DNA of 64,000 nt from Polyangiaceae bacterium. GTDB taxonomy: Bacteria; Myxococcota_A; Polyangia; Polyangiales; Polyangiaceae. Where the stretch lies: the NCBI GenBank assembly GCA_020846005.1, contig JADLEQ010000022.1, positions 42,360 through 106,359 of the forward strand. The letters are read 5' to 3'. The translations under genes were made by a program, and so were the position numbers. Below are positions 23,901-33,072 of this stretch, in pieces; position 1 is the first letter of the stretch; each line of letters begins with the position of its first letter. The notes under the pieces are model-generated. The model had not been told where the DNA came from, searched no databases, and worked only from the letters and a program-made list of their open reading frames with translations.

Positions 23901-25562
23901 TCAGAGCCCCGACCCGGGCAGCCCGTGGGGGATCGCCGCGGGGGTCGGCGGTGCGGGCGCGACGGGCCGCACCGGCTGGCGGCCCGGCGGCTTGGCCTTC
24001 CGCGGGGCGGCCGACGGCGGCGGCGCGGCCACCACCTCGGGACCAGCCGCCGGCGCAGCGGAGGGGACCGGCGAAACCGCGGCCGGCGGCGCGACGACCG
24101 GCGGAGCCGCCACCGACACGACGGCCGCGGCGCTCGTGCCGATCCCACCCGTGGCCGGCGCCGGCGCCGCGGCCCCGGACCCGATCGCGCCGAGGGCGAG
24201 GAGCGCGCCGGCGATCGCGGCGCCGAGGATCGCGGCCGCGAAGCCCACCCGCCGAACGAGGGGCGACGCCGGCGCCGCCGCGTCGCGCTGCGCCGGGCGC
24301 GCGACCACGGGCGGCGGGGTCCGGCTGGCGCCGTCGGGCGCCGGGACGGACGTCCGGGTCGCCTCGTCGAACGGACCGGGCGCCGGCGCGAGCTCGTCGA
24401 GGCGCTGGGTGCGCTGCCGCTCTCCGAGCGGCTGGGTGGTCCCGCTCGGCGTTCGCAGCGCCGGGCTCTCGGGCGGCGCGCTCATCGGATCGGTGGGAGC
24501 GCTCTCGAGCTCGCTCGCGTCGTCGAGGCGGAGCGTGGCCCCACGCGGGACCTCGGCGCGCGTCGGCGTCCCGGGCGCGGTCGTGCTCGGGCCCGGCGCC
24601 CCCGCGTCCCGGCCGCTCGCGTGGGGGGCCCCCGCGGCACGGCGGACGTGCAGCGTCGGCGCGTCGTAGCGCGCGACCGCCGTCAGCGCGTCGGTGGACG
24701 ACGTCGTCGCGTAGCGCGCCGCCAGCCGGCGCAGGCGCTCGCCCACCTCCCGCGCGCGCGCCGGGCGCTCCGCCGGCTCCTTCGCGAGCAGGCTCGCGAC
24801 GATCTCGTCGACCTCACGCGGGACTCCGGCGGCGATGGTCCCCAGCCGCGGCGCCGCGCGGCCCACGTGAGCGAGGAGCAGCTCGTTGGTGTCGCGGATG
24901 TCGTCGAACGGGCCTCGCCCGCCGATCATCTCGAACAAGAGCAGCCCGACCGCGTAGAGGTCGGCGCGGCCGTCGACGCGGTCCCCACGCACCTGCTCGG
25001 GCGACATGTACCGCGGTGTCCCGACGGCGATCCCTCGCGCCGTGACGACGGCGGCCGTGCCGTGCAGCACCTTGGCGACGCCGAAATCCAGCACCTTGAC
25101 GCCTCCCTGCGCGAGCAGGAAGACGTTCGCGGGCTTCACGTCCCGGTGCACGATCCCGATCTCGTGGGCCGCCGCGAGACCCTCGAGCAGCCCGGCGGCG
25201 GTGTCGAGCGCCTCGGCGAGGGACAGCGGCGGGAGGCGGCGCAGGCGCGCCGAGAGCGTCTCGCCTTCGAGCCGCTCCATCACGTAGAACGGCACGCCAT
25301 CGGCGGTGGTCCCCGCGTCCGTCACCGCGACGATGCACGGGTGCTCCAGCCGGGCGAGCGCACGCCACTCCGTCCGCAGGCGCGCAACGAGATCCTCGCG
25401 CGGCGCGAGCTCCCGGAGCAGCGCCTTCAACACGAAGCGCTTGCCGAGCTCGACGTGCTCGACCTCGTAGACCGACCCCATGCCGCCCACACCCACCAGC
25501 CCGCGGACGAGATACCTCGTCCCAGGTACGATGACGCCGTCCTCGAACTCTCGAGTTCTCAC
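23901..25562 (-). CDS. Serine/threonine protein kinase with Pro/Ala tail
   Basis: 553-aa Hanks-type kinase. Kinase motifs in order: LVGVGGMGSVYEVEHVELGKRFVLKAL (Gly loop and Lys), GIVHRDVKPANVFLL (catalytic loop), VLDFGVAKV (DFG) and GTPRYMSPEQVRGDRVDGRADLYAVGLLLFEMIGG. A low-complexity linker follows, then one membrane helix (VGFAAAILGAAIAGALLALGAIG) and an Ala/Pro-rich end. GTG at 25562 precedes TREFEDGVIVPGTRYLVRGLVG; an ATG at 25754 would add 64 basic residues. It probably signals from the membrane; the target is unknown. Confidence 0.9.
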   Translation of the reverse strand: MRTREFEDGVIVPGTRYLVRGLVGVGGMGSVYEVEHVELGKRFVLKALLRELAPREDLVARLRTEWRALARLEHPCIVAVTDAGTTADGVPFYVMERLEGETLSARLRRLPPLSLAEALDTAAGLLEGLAAAHEIGIVHRDVKPANVFLLAQGGVKVLDFGVAKVLHGTAAVVTARGIAVGTPRYMSPEQVRGDRVDGRADLYAVGLLLFEMIGGRGPFDDIRDTNELLLAHVGRAAPRLGTIAAGVPREVDEIVASLLAKEPAERPARAREVGERLRRLAARYATTSSTDALTAVARYDAPTLHVRRAAGAPHASGRDAGAPGPSTTAPGTPTRAEVPRGATLRLDDASELESAPTDPMSAPPESPALRTPSGTTQPLGERQRTQRLDELAPAPGPFDEATRTSVPAPDGASRTPPPVVARPAQRDAAAPASPLVRRVGFAAAILGAAIAGALLALGAIGSGAAAPAPATGGIGTSAAAVVSVAAPPVVAPPAAVSPVPSAAPAAGPEVVAAPPPSAAPRKAKPPGRQPVRPVAPAPPTPAAIPHGLPGSGL

Positions 25563-25772
25563 GCTGCTCTCGCGCTCCGCCGTCCCGGAGGCGGCCCGCC
25601 GGACCGAACGGCGGGCGCGCGAGGCCGGGCGCGCCACGCCACGATACTCGGTAGTGTCCACGCGAGGCAATGCTCCTTGGCACGTCAGGTCGTCCCGCGC
25701 GTGCGCGCAGTTGCGCGCTCGCGTCGCGGCGCGCGATCTTGCTCGGATGTTCAACCGCGCGTGCTCAGGCGT

Positions 25773-26216
25773 TCAGCCGAGCGCGCTGAGCGCCCAGCCG
25801 AGCGCCAACAGGCTCCACCCGACCAGGTTGGCGACGCCGAGCAGGATCCCCGCGAGCGCGATCCCGGCGCCGCCGTTCGTGGCAGGCTCCCGCCGCACGG
25901 CGGCGCGCGCGACGAGTCCTGCCACGATCGCGGTGAGCCCCGCGACCGGGCCGAGGCACAGGAGCAGCCCGCACACGAGCGAGAGCACGGCCGACGTCGT
26001 CGCCGGGGGCTTCTCCCCACGGGGGAGTCCGGTCGCCGGCTCGATCGTCATCGCGTGCAGCGCCATCGTCTGCGGGCCCCCGGTGATCGGCTTGGCCGGC
26101 GGGCCGCCGCCGCCAGGCGGGGTGAACCCGCCGGGTGGGCCGAAGCCGCCGGGTGCGCCGCCGCCGGGGGGCGGCCCCCAACCGCCGGCGGCGGCGCCCA
26201 GTGGCCGGTCGATCAC
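25773..26216 (-). CDS. Small Gly/Pro-rich membrane protein (DUF4190-like)
   Basis: 147-aa protein. The N-terminal third is Gly/Pro-rich (PPGGGAPGGFGPPGGFTPPGG), followed by an alternating hydrophobic region with two membrane segments: TTSAVLSLVCGLLLCLGPVAGLTAIVAGLVARAAVRR and GGAGIALAGILLGVANLVGWSLLALG. That order is the DUF4190 arrangement seen across myxobacteria and actinobacteria. Function unknown. Divergent from gatC, with 47 bp between the starts. Confidence 0.78.
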   Translation of the reverse strand: MIDRPLGAAAGGWGPPPGGGAPGGFGPPGGFTPPGGGGPPAKPITGGPQTMALHAMTIEPATGLPRGEKPPATTSAVLSLVCGLLLCLGPVAGLTAIVAGLVARAAVRREPATNGGAGIALAGILLGVANLVGWSLLALGWALSALG

Positions 26217-26263
26217 GGCCTCGTCCTAGCATTTTGGTGGGTCTGGGCCTAGGTCGACCCGGC

Positions 26264-26554
26264 ATGAGCCTGGACCGCGAGACGGTCGCGCGCGTCGCTC
26301 GCCTGGCGCGGATCGAGCTCTCCGACTCGGAGCTCGAGGGTCTCGTGCGCGATCTCGAGCGGATCGTCGCGTACGTGGACGAGATCGGTGCGCTGCCGCT
26401 GGAGGCCGTGCCCCCGACAGCGCACGCGCCCGGCGCCACGCTGCCGCTGCGCCCCGACGCGCCGCTCCCCTGCCTGGACCGTGAGGTCGCGCTCGCGGAG
26501 GCCCCGCGACAGGCGGAGTCTGCGTTCGCGGTCCCCGAGTTCGTGACCGAATGA
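26264..26554 (+). CDS. gatC: Asp/Glu-tRNA amidotransferase subunit C
   Basis: 96-aa GatC, which tethers GatA and GatB in the GatCAB complex that amidates mischarged Asp-tRNA-Asn and/or Glu-tRNA-Gln. Typical start MSLDRETVARVARLARIELSDSELEGLVRDLERIVAYVDEIGALPLEAVPPTAH. ATG at 26264. Its stop overlaps the gatA start (ATGA). gatB is not present downstream. Confidence 0.93.
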   Translation: MSLDRETVARVARLARIELSDSELEGLVRDLERIVAYVDEIGALPLEAVPPTAHAPGATLPLRPDAPLPCLDREVALAEAPRQAESAFAVPEFVTE

Positions 26555-28026
26555 CGGGCGCGGCGTCCTCCGCGTCCCGCATCGCCGCGGACGTCCGCGG
26601 CGGGCGGCGCTCTGCGGTGGAGATCACACGTGAGGCGCTCGCCCGCTGCGATCGCCACGCCGAGCTGGGCGCGCTGCTCTACGTCGCGCGAGACACCGCG
26701 CTCGCCGCGGCGTCTCGGCTCGACGCGCGCCGCGCCGCCGGCGAGCCGCTCGGGACGCTCGCCGGCGTCCCGGTCGTGGTGAAGGACGCCCTGTGCACGA
26801 TCGACGCGCCGACGACGTGCGCGTCGAGGATCCTCACCCGCGACGGCACGCCCGCGACCGGCTGGCGCCCGCCCTACGACGCCGAGGCCGTCGCCCGCCT
26901 GCGCGCCGCCGACGCCATCGTGCTCGGCAAGGCGAACCTCGACGAATTCGCGATGGGATCCTCGACCGAGCACGGCGCGTTCGGCGCCACGCACAACCCC
27001 GCCGACCCGACGCGCACCGCGGGCGGATCGAGCGGAGGGAGCGCGGCGGCCGTCGCCTCGGGGCTGGCCCCGTTGGCGCTCGGGAGCGACACCGGTGGCT
27101 CGATCCGCCAGCCGGCGTCGTTCACGGGCGTCGTGGGGATCAAGCCGACCTACGGGCGGGTGTCGCGCCGGGGGCTCGTCGCCTTCGCGTCGAGCCTCGA
27201 TTGCGTGGGACCGCTCGCCGCCACGGTGGAGGACGCGGCGCTGCTGCTCGCGGTGGTCGCCGGCCACGATCCACTCGACTCCACCTCGCTCGACGCGCGC
27301 GCGGGCGACTACGTGGCCGCTTGCGGGCGCGAGGTGGCGGGGCTCCGCGTCGGGGTCCCGCGAGAGTACCTGGAGACCGGGCTCGAGCCCGAGGTGGAGG
27401 CGTCGTTCCGCGAGGGCCTCGCTCAGCTCGGCCGGGCCGGCTGCGAGATCGTCGACGTGTCGCTCCCGAGCACCCGCCTCGCCGTGGCGACGTACTACGT
27501 CATCGCGGCGGCCGAGGCGTCGAGCAACCTCGCCCGGCTCGACGGCGTCCGCTTCGGGCTGCGCGTCGAGCCGCCCGCTGGCGGGATCGCGGCGCTGCAC
27601 GCCGCTACCCGTTCGCGCGGCTTCGGCGCCGAGGTCAAGCGCCGCATCCTCCTCGGGACATGGGTCCTCAGCGCGGGTTACTACGACGCGTACTACCTGC
27701 GCGCGCAGCGCGCTCGGACGCTGATCCGCGAGGACTTCGTCCGCGCGTTCGCCTCGGTGGACGCGATCGCGGCGCCCGTGAGCCCGGTCCCGGCGTTCCG
27801 GCTCGGCGAGCGCCTCGACGACCCGCTCTCGATGTATCTTGCGGACGCGCTGACCCTCCCGCCCAGCCTCGCCGGGCTGCCGGCCCTGAGCGTGCCCTCG
27901 CGGCCCACGCGGCCCACCGGCGACCGCCCCGCGCTCCCGGTGGGACTGCAGCTCGTGGCGCCCCCGCTCGAGGAGGAGCGCCTCCTCGCGCTGGCCGCCG
28001 CCGTCGAGCGGGCGGCGACGCCGTGA
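26551..28026 (+). CDS. gatA: Asp/Glu-tRNA amidotransferase subunit A
   Basis: 491-aa amidase-signature enzyme that releases ammonia from glutamine for GatCAB. The Ser-cisSer-Lys triad is visible: K78 in AGVPVVVKDALCT, S160 in RTAGGSSGGSAAA and the nucleophile S184 in SDTGGSIRQPASFTG. Then GIKPTYGRVSRRGLVAFASSLDCVGPLAATVEDAALLL. ATG at 26551 overlaps gatC. Followed by a GNAT gene with a 1-nt overlap (TGATG). With GlnRS encoded at 51.5 kb, the main role here is probably Asn-tRNA formation (inference). Confidence 0.96.
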   Translation: MTGAASSASRIAADVRGGRRSAVEITREALARCDRHAELGALLYVARDTALAAASRLDARRAAGEPLGTLAGVPVVVKDALCTIDAPTTCASRILTRDGTPATGWRPPYDAEAVARLRAADAIVLGKANLDEFAMGSSTEHGAFGATHNPADPTRTAGGSSGGSAAAVASGLAPLALGSDTGGSIRQPASFTGVVGIKPTYGRVSRRGLVAFASSLDCVGPLAATVEDAALLLAVVAGHDPLDSTSLDARAGDYVAACGREVAGLRVGVPREYLETGLEPEVEASFREGLAQLGRAGCEIVDVSLPSTRLAVATYYVIAAAEASSNLARLDGVRFGLRVEPPAGGIAALHAATRSRGFGAEVKRRILLGTWVLSAGYYDAYYLRAQRARTLIREDFVRAFASVDAIAAPVSPVPAFRLGERLDDPLSMYLADALTLPPSLAGLPALSVPSRPTRPTGDRPALPVGLQLVAPPLEEERLLALAAAVERAATP

Positions 28027-28619
28027 TGGGCGGCGAACTCGTCGTCGGTCCGGTCGCGGGGACCGACGGCGCCGCGCTCGTCGCGCTGTTCGATCGGGCG
28101 GGGTGCTCGTGCTTCTGCAGGTACTGGCACTTCGCCGGCGACAAGAACGCCTGGCAGGAGCGCTGCGCCCGGGCGCCGGAGCGCAACCGTGAAGAGCTGC
28201 TCGACGCCCTGGCGCACGGCGCGTCGGACGCGAGCGGCGTGGTGGCGCGAACGCCCGACGCGGCGATCGTCGGCTGGCTCAAGCTCGCGCCCGCGCTCGC
28301 CCTCCCGAAGCTGCACCAGCGGCGCCCGTACGCTGGCCTCCCAGGGTACCCTGGGGACCGGGACGGGGTGATGGTCGTCGGGTGCCTGCTCGTCGAGCCC
28401 GCGTACCGGCGCCAGGGCGTGTCGCGACGGCTCGTCGCGGGCGCGATCGCCGCAGCGCGGGCGGCCGGCGCGCGCGCGATCGAGGCCTTCCCGCACCGCA
28501 CGGGCGAGGTGCCCGACGAGCTGCTGATGATGGGACCCTGGTCGGTGTTCACGAGCGCCGGGTTCCGGGCCGCCGCCGGCTACGACCCGTACCCGATCCT
28601 GCGGCTCGACCTCCGCTGA
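28026..28619 (+). CDS. GNAT-family N-acetyltransferase
   Basis: 197-aa GNAT-type protein. The acetyl-CoA binding core is VVGCLLVEPAYRRQGVSRRLVAGAIAAARAAGARAIEAFP (the R/Q-x-x-G-x-A/S pattern as RRQGVSRRL), after CSCFCRYWHFAGDKNAWQERC. The Cys-rich SCFCRYWHF stretch resembles a subgroup of uncharacterised GNATs. ATG at 28026 shares one base with the gatA stop. The substrate is unknown. Confidence 0.85.
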   Translation: MGGELVVGPVAGTDGAALVALFDRAGCSCFCRYWHFAGDKNAWQERCARAPERNREELLDALAHGASDASGVVARTPDAAIVGWLKLAPALALPKLHQRRPYAGLPGYPGDRDGVMVVGCLLVEPAYRRQGVSRRLVAGAIAAARAAGARAIEAFPHRTGEVPDELLMMGPWSVFTSAGFRAAAGYDPYPILRLDLR

Positions 28620-28653
28620 GGGTCGCGGGGCGGCCGGCGCGCGCCGGCCGCGC

Positions 28654-30300
28654 TCAGGCGGTGCGCCGCCAGCCGCGGACGGAGAGCAGCCCGGCGCTCA
28701 GCCCCACGAACACCGCGCGCATCGCCTCGGCGCTCGAGGCGACCCCCCGCGCCTCGAGCTGAGCGACGGCGCGACCGAGGCTCGACGCCCCGGCGCACAG
28801 CTCGAGCGACGGTAGCTCGCCGCCGACCAGCCCGAGCCGGCGCGGGTCGGACCAGCGGGGCATGACGCTGGCGACGCGCTCCTGGGCGTACGGGCCCAAC
28901 GTCGCCGCAAGGTCGGCCGCGGCCCACGCGGCGCGCACGCCGCGCGTGACGATCGCCGCGAAAGGCTCCCCGCCGCGCCGGGGGACGGCGTCCGCGTCGT
29001 CGAGGAACAGGCGCACCTCGGCGGACGGCCAGCCGAGCCAGCGCGCGAGCGCGGCGACCGCCTCGCGCGGCTCGCCGAGCAGCGCGCCGTCCGCGACGCG
29101 AACCGCGACCGTCTCGCCCCCCGCCGACGCCTCGATGCGCGCCGATCTCCTCGACCGAGCGATCGAGTAGAGCAGGGCCGGCGCGCGAACCCGCTCGACG
29201 GTCGCCTCCCACCCCGGCGCGCCGCCGTCCTCGGGCGGGACATCGGGCAGGGTCGGCAGCGACGCGCGGGGCGCGGGCGCGGGCGCGGGCCGCGGCGGCG
29301 GCTCGGCGACGGGGCGGACGGCCTCCTGCACGCCGCTCGACGACGGCAGTGCACCCACGGCCGCGAGCCACGGCGCGAGCGTCGCCTCGTCGAGGTCGAG
29401 CCCGGCGTCGCCCGCGAAGCTCTCGAGCTCGGAGAGCATCTCGCCAGCGGAGCCGAAGCGCCGATCGGCGCTGCGCTGCAGGGCGCGGACGAGGATCGCG
29501 CGGAGCCGCTCCGGCAGGGAGCCTCCGTGCCGCTCGAGCACCCCGAGGTCCACTCGGTGGATCCGGGTCAGGATCTCGAGCTCGGAGCGCCCGGCGAACA
29601 GCGGCCGCGTGAGGCACAGCTCGGCGAGGACGACCCCCGCGCTGAAGAGGTCCGTCCGGGGATCGACCTCGCTTCCCACGACCTGCTCCGGGGACATGTA
29701 GCCGAGCTTGCCCTTCATCTCGCCGGGGCACGTCCGCCGCTCGATGAAGGCGCCGCGCGCGATGCCGAAATCAGTGAGCTTGACCTCTCCCGCGCGGCCG
29801 ATGAGCACGTTGCCCGGCGAGACGTCGCGGTGCACGAGGCCGAGCGGGCGGCCGCGATCGTCGACGGCCGAGTGCGCCGCGTGCAGCCCGCGCAGCACCT
29901 CGCGCGCGATGAAGCACGCGGCCTCCAGCGGCACCCGCCCACTGCGCGCCCCGACGAGCCGGAGCAGCCGGGCCACGCTCGGCCCACCCACGTACTCGAG
30001 CGCCATGTAGAGTTCGCCGTCCGCCTCGCCGAAATCGAGGATCTGGACGAGGTTCGGGTGGGCGAGCGCCGCGTACACCCGCGCCTCGTCGCAGAACATC
30101 TCCACGAACCGCGCGTCCCGCGCGAGCTGCGGGAGGATCCGCTTGATCGCCACGCGCTTGACGAAGCCGTGTGGACCGCGCCGCCGCGCGACCCAGACCT
30201 CGGCCATCCCGCCCGCGCCGAGGCGCTCGAGCAGCTCGTAGCCTCCCAGCACCCCGCCCGCCGGGGGCCGGCTGCTCGTCGCAGGCTGCACGTGGGCCAT
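28654..30300 (-). CDS. Serine/threonine protein kinase
   Basis: 548-aa Hanks-type kinase with the catalytic domain at about residues 20-290: LLERLGAGGMAEVWVARRRGPHGFVKRVAIKRI, LVHRDVSPGNVLIGRAGEVKLTDFGIARG and GKLGYMSPEQVVGSEVDPRTDLFSAGVVLAELCL. HRDVSPGN instead of HRDLKPEN is common in myxobacterial kinases. The C-terminal half has a Pro-rich linker and a folded-looking Ala/Leu domain (PALLYSIARSRRSARIEA onwards) but no membrane helix. It is therefore probably cytoplasmic. ATG at 30300. It is convergent with the GNAT gene and divergent from the SDR gene. Confidence 0.92.
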   Translation of the reverse strand: MAHVQPATSSRPPAGGVLGGYELLERLGAGGMAEVWVARRRGPHGFVKRVAIKRILPQLARDARFVEMFCDEARVYAALAHPNLVQILDFGEADGELYMALEYVGGPSVARLLRLVGARSGRVPLEAACFIAREVLRGLHAAHSAVDDRGRPLGLVHRDVSPGNVLIGRAGEVKLTDFGIARGAFIERRTCPGEMKGKLGYMSPEQVVGSEVDPRTDLFSAGVVLAELCLTRPLFAGRSELEILTRIHRVDLGVLERHGGSLPERLRAILVRALQRSADRRFGSAGEMLSELESFAGDAGLDLDEATLAPWLAAVGALPSSSGVQEAVRPVAEPPPRPAPAPAPRASLPTLPDVPPEDGGAPGWEATVERVRAPALLYSIARSRRSARIEASAGGETVAVRVADGALLGEPREAVAALARWLGWPSAEVRLFLDDADAVPRRGGEPFAAIVTRGVRAAWAAADLAATLGPYAQERVASVMPRWSDPRRLGLVGGELPSLELCAGASSLGRAVAQLEARGVASSAEAMRAVFVGLSAGLLSVRGWRRTA

Positions 30301-30583
30301 GCTGTCACTAGCGTAGCTCGCCGCCCCCCGCGCCGCGAGGGGCGAGGCGCACGAAGAGCCACATTTCTCTGGTGGCGGAGCGTGGGGAGTGGGTGCACCG
30401 ATGGGGGGTGATGTAGGCTAGGTCGCCCGGGGTTCGGTCGGCTGGGTTGTTGCTGGGGTTGTTGCTGGGGTTGTTGCTGGGGTTGGGCTCGTCCGCGCGG
30501 GCGCGGACCCGGGTGAAACGGCCGCAACGTCTTGCCGGGTGGGGCTTTCCTTCCGCCCGACGTTTCTCTAGCGTCCCCCGCGG
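30301..30583. other. Intergenic region between divergent kinase and SDR genes
   Basis: 283 bp without a convincing gene. It holds three exact tandem copies of the 12-mer GGGTTGTTGCTG (30444-30479) and, toward the right, sequence that must hold the promoter of the SDR-acyltransferase-truB run and, on the other strand, that of the kinase. No -10/-35 boxes could be recognised with confidence. Confidence 0.6.
30444..30487. repeat. 12-bp tandem repeat, three exact copies plus partial
   Basis: GGGTTGTTGCTG repeats exactly at 30444-30455, 30456-30467 and 30468-30479, followed by GGGTTGGG. T-rich compared with the surrounding sequence. In one reading frame of the minus strand it would read as repeated Asn/Pro residues, but no gene is supported there. 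Copy-number change between strains would be expected. Confidence 0.9.
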
Positions 30584-31636
30584 ATGCCCGGCGCCGGACC
30601 GCCCAGCTCGCCGCCGCCGCGGCCCGACACGACGCTCGTCGGGACCACCCGGGCGCGCAACGTCGCGGTCACCGGGGCGGCGAGCTTCCTCGGGGCGCAC
30701 CTCATCGGCCTGCTGGAGGAGGACCCGCGGATCACCCGGATCGTCGCGCTCGACACCTCCAGCCCGAAGACGGCCGGCGCCAAGACGCGGGCCTACGAGC
30801 TCGACCTCACACACCCGACCGCAGAGGACCGCGCGGGCGAGATCTTCGGGTCGGAGCGCGTCGACACCCTGGTGCACCTGGCCTTCCTCGAGTCGCCGAC
30901 GCACGCCGTCGCCTGGGCGCACGAGTTGGAGAGCGTCGGCACGATGCATGCTTTGAACGCCTGCCGGCGAACGAACGTCCGCAAGCTCGTGCTGTGGAGC
31001 CAGACGCTGCTCTACGGTGCGCACCCGACCAACCCCAACTTCCTCTCCGAACGCCACCCGCTGCGCGCCGATCGGAGCGCGGCATTCTTCGCGGACAAGA
31101 TCGAGGCGGAGACCGAGGCGGTGCGCTTCGGGCGGCCTGGGAGCGGGCGGTGCGTGACGGTGCTGCGGACTGCCGCGCTGCTCGGGCCGACGGTCAGCAA
31201 CTACCTCACCCGCTACCTCGGCCGAGAGGTGGTCCCGACCGTCCTCGGGTTCGATCCGCTGTGGCAGTTCGTGCACGAGGCGGACGCCGTCGCGGCGTTC
31301 AAGCTCGCGGTCGACCGCGACGCGCCCGGGGTGTTCAACGTCGTCGGATCCGGGGTGCTGCCGCTCACGACCGTCATCAAGCTCGCCGGCCGCCGGGGCG
31401 TCCCCCTGCCCCGCTCGGTGCTCGGCACGCTCGCGAGCACCCTCTGGCTCGCGGGCGTGGGCGAGGCCCCCGCCGGGTTCCTGGACTACCTGCAGTACGT
31501 GTGCGTGGCCGACGGCGATCGCGCCCGAGACGGGCTCGGGTTCGTGCCGCTCTACACCACGCGTGAGGCTCTGCTGGATTTCGCGAGCGCGCTCCACCTG
31601 CGCGAGGCCCACCTGCTCGCGGAGGCCCCCCAATGA
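30584..31636 (+). CDS. NAD-dependent epimerase/dehydratase (extended SDR)
   Basis: 350-aa protein. The Rossmann start VAVTGAASFLGAHLIGLLEEDPRI is the GxxGxxG pattern; LVHLAFLESPTHA follows, then the catalytic region. The usual YxxxK appears altered (SAAFFADKIEAE: Phe at the Tyr position with Lys retained), so activity as a classical epimerase is doubtful. QFVHEADAVAAFKLAV and GVFNVVGSGVLPLT match extended SDRs. ATG at 30584; the stop overlaps the acyltransferase start (ATGA). Confidence 0.85.
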   Translation: MPGAGPPSSPPPRPDTTLVGTTRARNVAVTGAASFLGAHLIGLLEEDPRITRIVALDTSSPKTAGAKTRAYELDLTHPTAEDRAGEIFGSERVDTLVHLAFLESPTHAVAWAHELESVGTMHALNACRRTNVRKLVLWSQTLLYGAHPTNPNFLSERHPLRADRSAAFFADKIEAETEAVRFGRPGSGRCVTVLRTAALLGPTVSNYLTRYLGREVVPTVLGFDPLWQFVHEADAVAAFKLAVDRDAPGVFNVVGSGVLPLTTVIKLAGRRGVPLPRSVLGTLASTLWLAGVGEAPAGFLDYLQYVCVADGDRARDGLGFVPLYTTREALLDFASALHLREAHLLAEAPQ

Positions 31637-33072
31637 CCACCGGCCGCAAGCCGCCGAGCCGGGCCAAGCCCAAGGCGAAGCCGAAGCCCAAGAGCCGCGC
31701 CGCGACCCCCGCGCGCGCGGTGGCGCGCCCGGCGAGGCCGGGCCCCACTCCGCCTCGCGCGCCGAGCGACGGCCCGGAGGAGCCGCCGCACGACCCGTCG
31801 CCGAGCGGAGCGCCCCCCGCCCCGGCCGCCACGCCGTCACCGGCCGTGCCTGCGCCGCGCGACGCGATGGCGCCGCCTCCGGCGACGAGCCCCCCGGACC
31901 CCCTCCTCGACGCGGCGGACGACGCCGATCCGGACGACGACTGGGACACGGAGTCGCTCGTGCTGGGCGTCGGTTCCCGGATGTTCCCGCCCGACGAACA
32001 GGAGTCGCAGCTCGACGGGATCCCGTCGCTCCGCCCCGGTCCGACCGGCGTCGACCCCGGGGACGTCGAGGCCGAGATCCGAGCGCTGGAGGCGCGCCTC
32101 GATCACATGATCCGGAGCGCGGGCGCGGTCGAGGACGATGCGGACGCGAGCCCGCCCCGCCCGATCGCCGCAGAGGCACCCGCCGCGGAGGTGCCCGCCG
32201 CTGGCGACGCGCGCCCGCCGCTCGAGGACCTCAGCGCGGTGGTGCGGAGCAAGTTCTACGCGCGCCAGTGGGGGCGCACCGGGCTCCGGAATCGCTCCGA
32301 GGAGGTCGACGAGTTCGGCCTCGACACCGTCTACGAGGCGAGCTTCCGTCCCGTCCTCGATTTCCTCTACTCGCGCTGGTTTCGCGCCGAGACGTCCGGC
32401 GTCGAGCACCTACCACCGAGCGGCCGGTGCCTCGTCGTCGCGAACCACTCGGGGACGCTCCCGCTCGACGGCGCGATGCTCCGCACGGCCGTTCGGCGAG
32501 AGCTCGGCGCGAGGGAGCTGCGCTGGCTGGCCGAGGACTTCGTCTACTACCTGCCGTTCGTCGGCGTGATGATGAGCCGCCTCGGCGCCGTGCGCGCCTG
32601 CCAGGAGAACGCCGAGCGGCTCCTGCGCAAGGAGTCCCTCGTCGCGGTGTTCCCGGAGGGGCTCAAGGGGAGCGGGAAGCTCTTCGGGGATCGGTACCGC
32701 CTGCAGCGCTTCGGGCGTGGCGGCTTCATCCGGCTGTGCCTGCGCACGCGCACCCCGCTCGTCCCCTGCGCGGTCGTCGGGGCCGAGGAGGCCAACCCGC
32801 TCCTCTACCGAGTGGAGCACCTGGTGAAGGTGACGGGGCTCCCCTATCTCCCCGTGACGCCGACGTTCCCGCTCCTCGGCCCGCTCGGCCTGCTCCCGGC
32901 GCCGACGAAGTGGCGGATCCGTTTTGGTGAGCCGATCTCGGTGGAGGGCTACGGCCCCGAGGCCGCAGATGACGATCTGCTCGTCGGACGGCTCGCGGAG
33001 CGCGTGCGGGGGACGATCCAGTCGATGGTCGATGAGCTGCTCCGCCGCCGCCGCAGCATCTGGTTCGGGTGA
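31633..33072 (+). CDS. PlsC-like acyltransferase with long disordered N-terminus
   Basis: 479-aa protein. Residues 1-150 are Pro/Ala/Lys/Asp-rich and probably disordered; a short helical stretch (EAEIRALEARLDHMIRSAG) leads to the PlsC domain. Acyltransferase motifs: VANHSGTLPLDGAM (NHxxxxD), AVFPEGLKGSGKLF (FPEG) and TPLVPCAVVGAEEANPL. Family members acylate lysophospholipids. Coupled to the SDR upstream and to truB downstream (GTGA). Clustering with the SDR suggests a lipid-related pathway. Confidence 0.88.
   Translation: MTTGRKPPSRAKPKAKPKPKSRAATPARAVARPARPGPTPPRAPSDGPEEPPHDPSPSGAPPAPAATPSPAVPAPRDAMAPPPATSPPDPLLDAADDADPDDDWDTESLVLGVGSRMFPPDEQESQLDGIPSLRPGPTGVDPGDVEAEIRALEARLDHMIRSAGAVEDDADASPPRPIAAEAPAAEVPAAGDARPPLEDLSAVVRSKFYARQWGRTGLRNRSEEVDEFGLDTVYEASFRPVLDFLYSRWFRAETSGVEHLPPSGRCLVVANHSGTLPLDGAMLRTAVRRELGARELRWLAEDFVYYLPFVGVMMSRLGAVRACQENAERLLRKESLVAVFPEGLKGSGKLFGDRYRLQRFGRGGFIRLCLRTRTPLVPCAVVGAEEANPLLYRVEHLVKVTGLPYLPVTPTFPLLGPLGLLPAPTKWRIRFGEPISVEGYGPEAADDDLLVGRLAERVRGTIQSMVDELLRRRRSIWFG

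Noticed and set aside
30308..32179. Long minus-strand frame covering the SDR and acyltransferase genes
   Set aside because: Antisense shadow; plus-strand genes have recognised domains and coupled starts.
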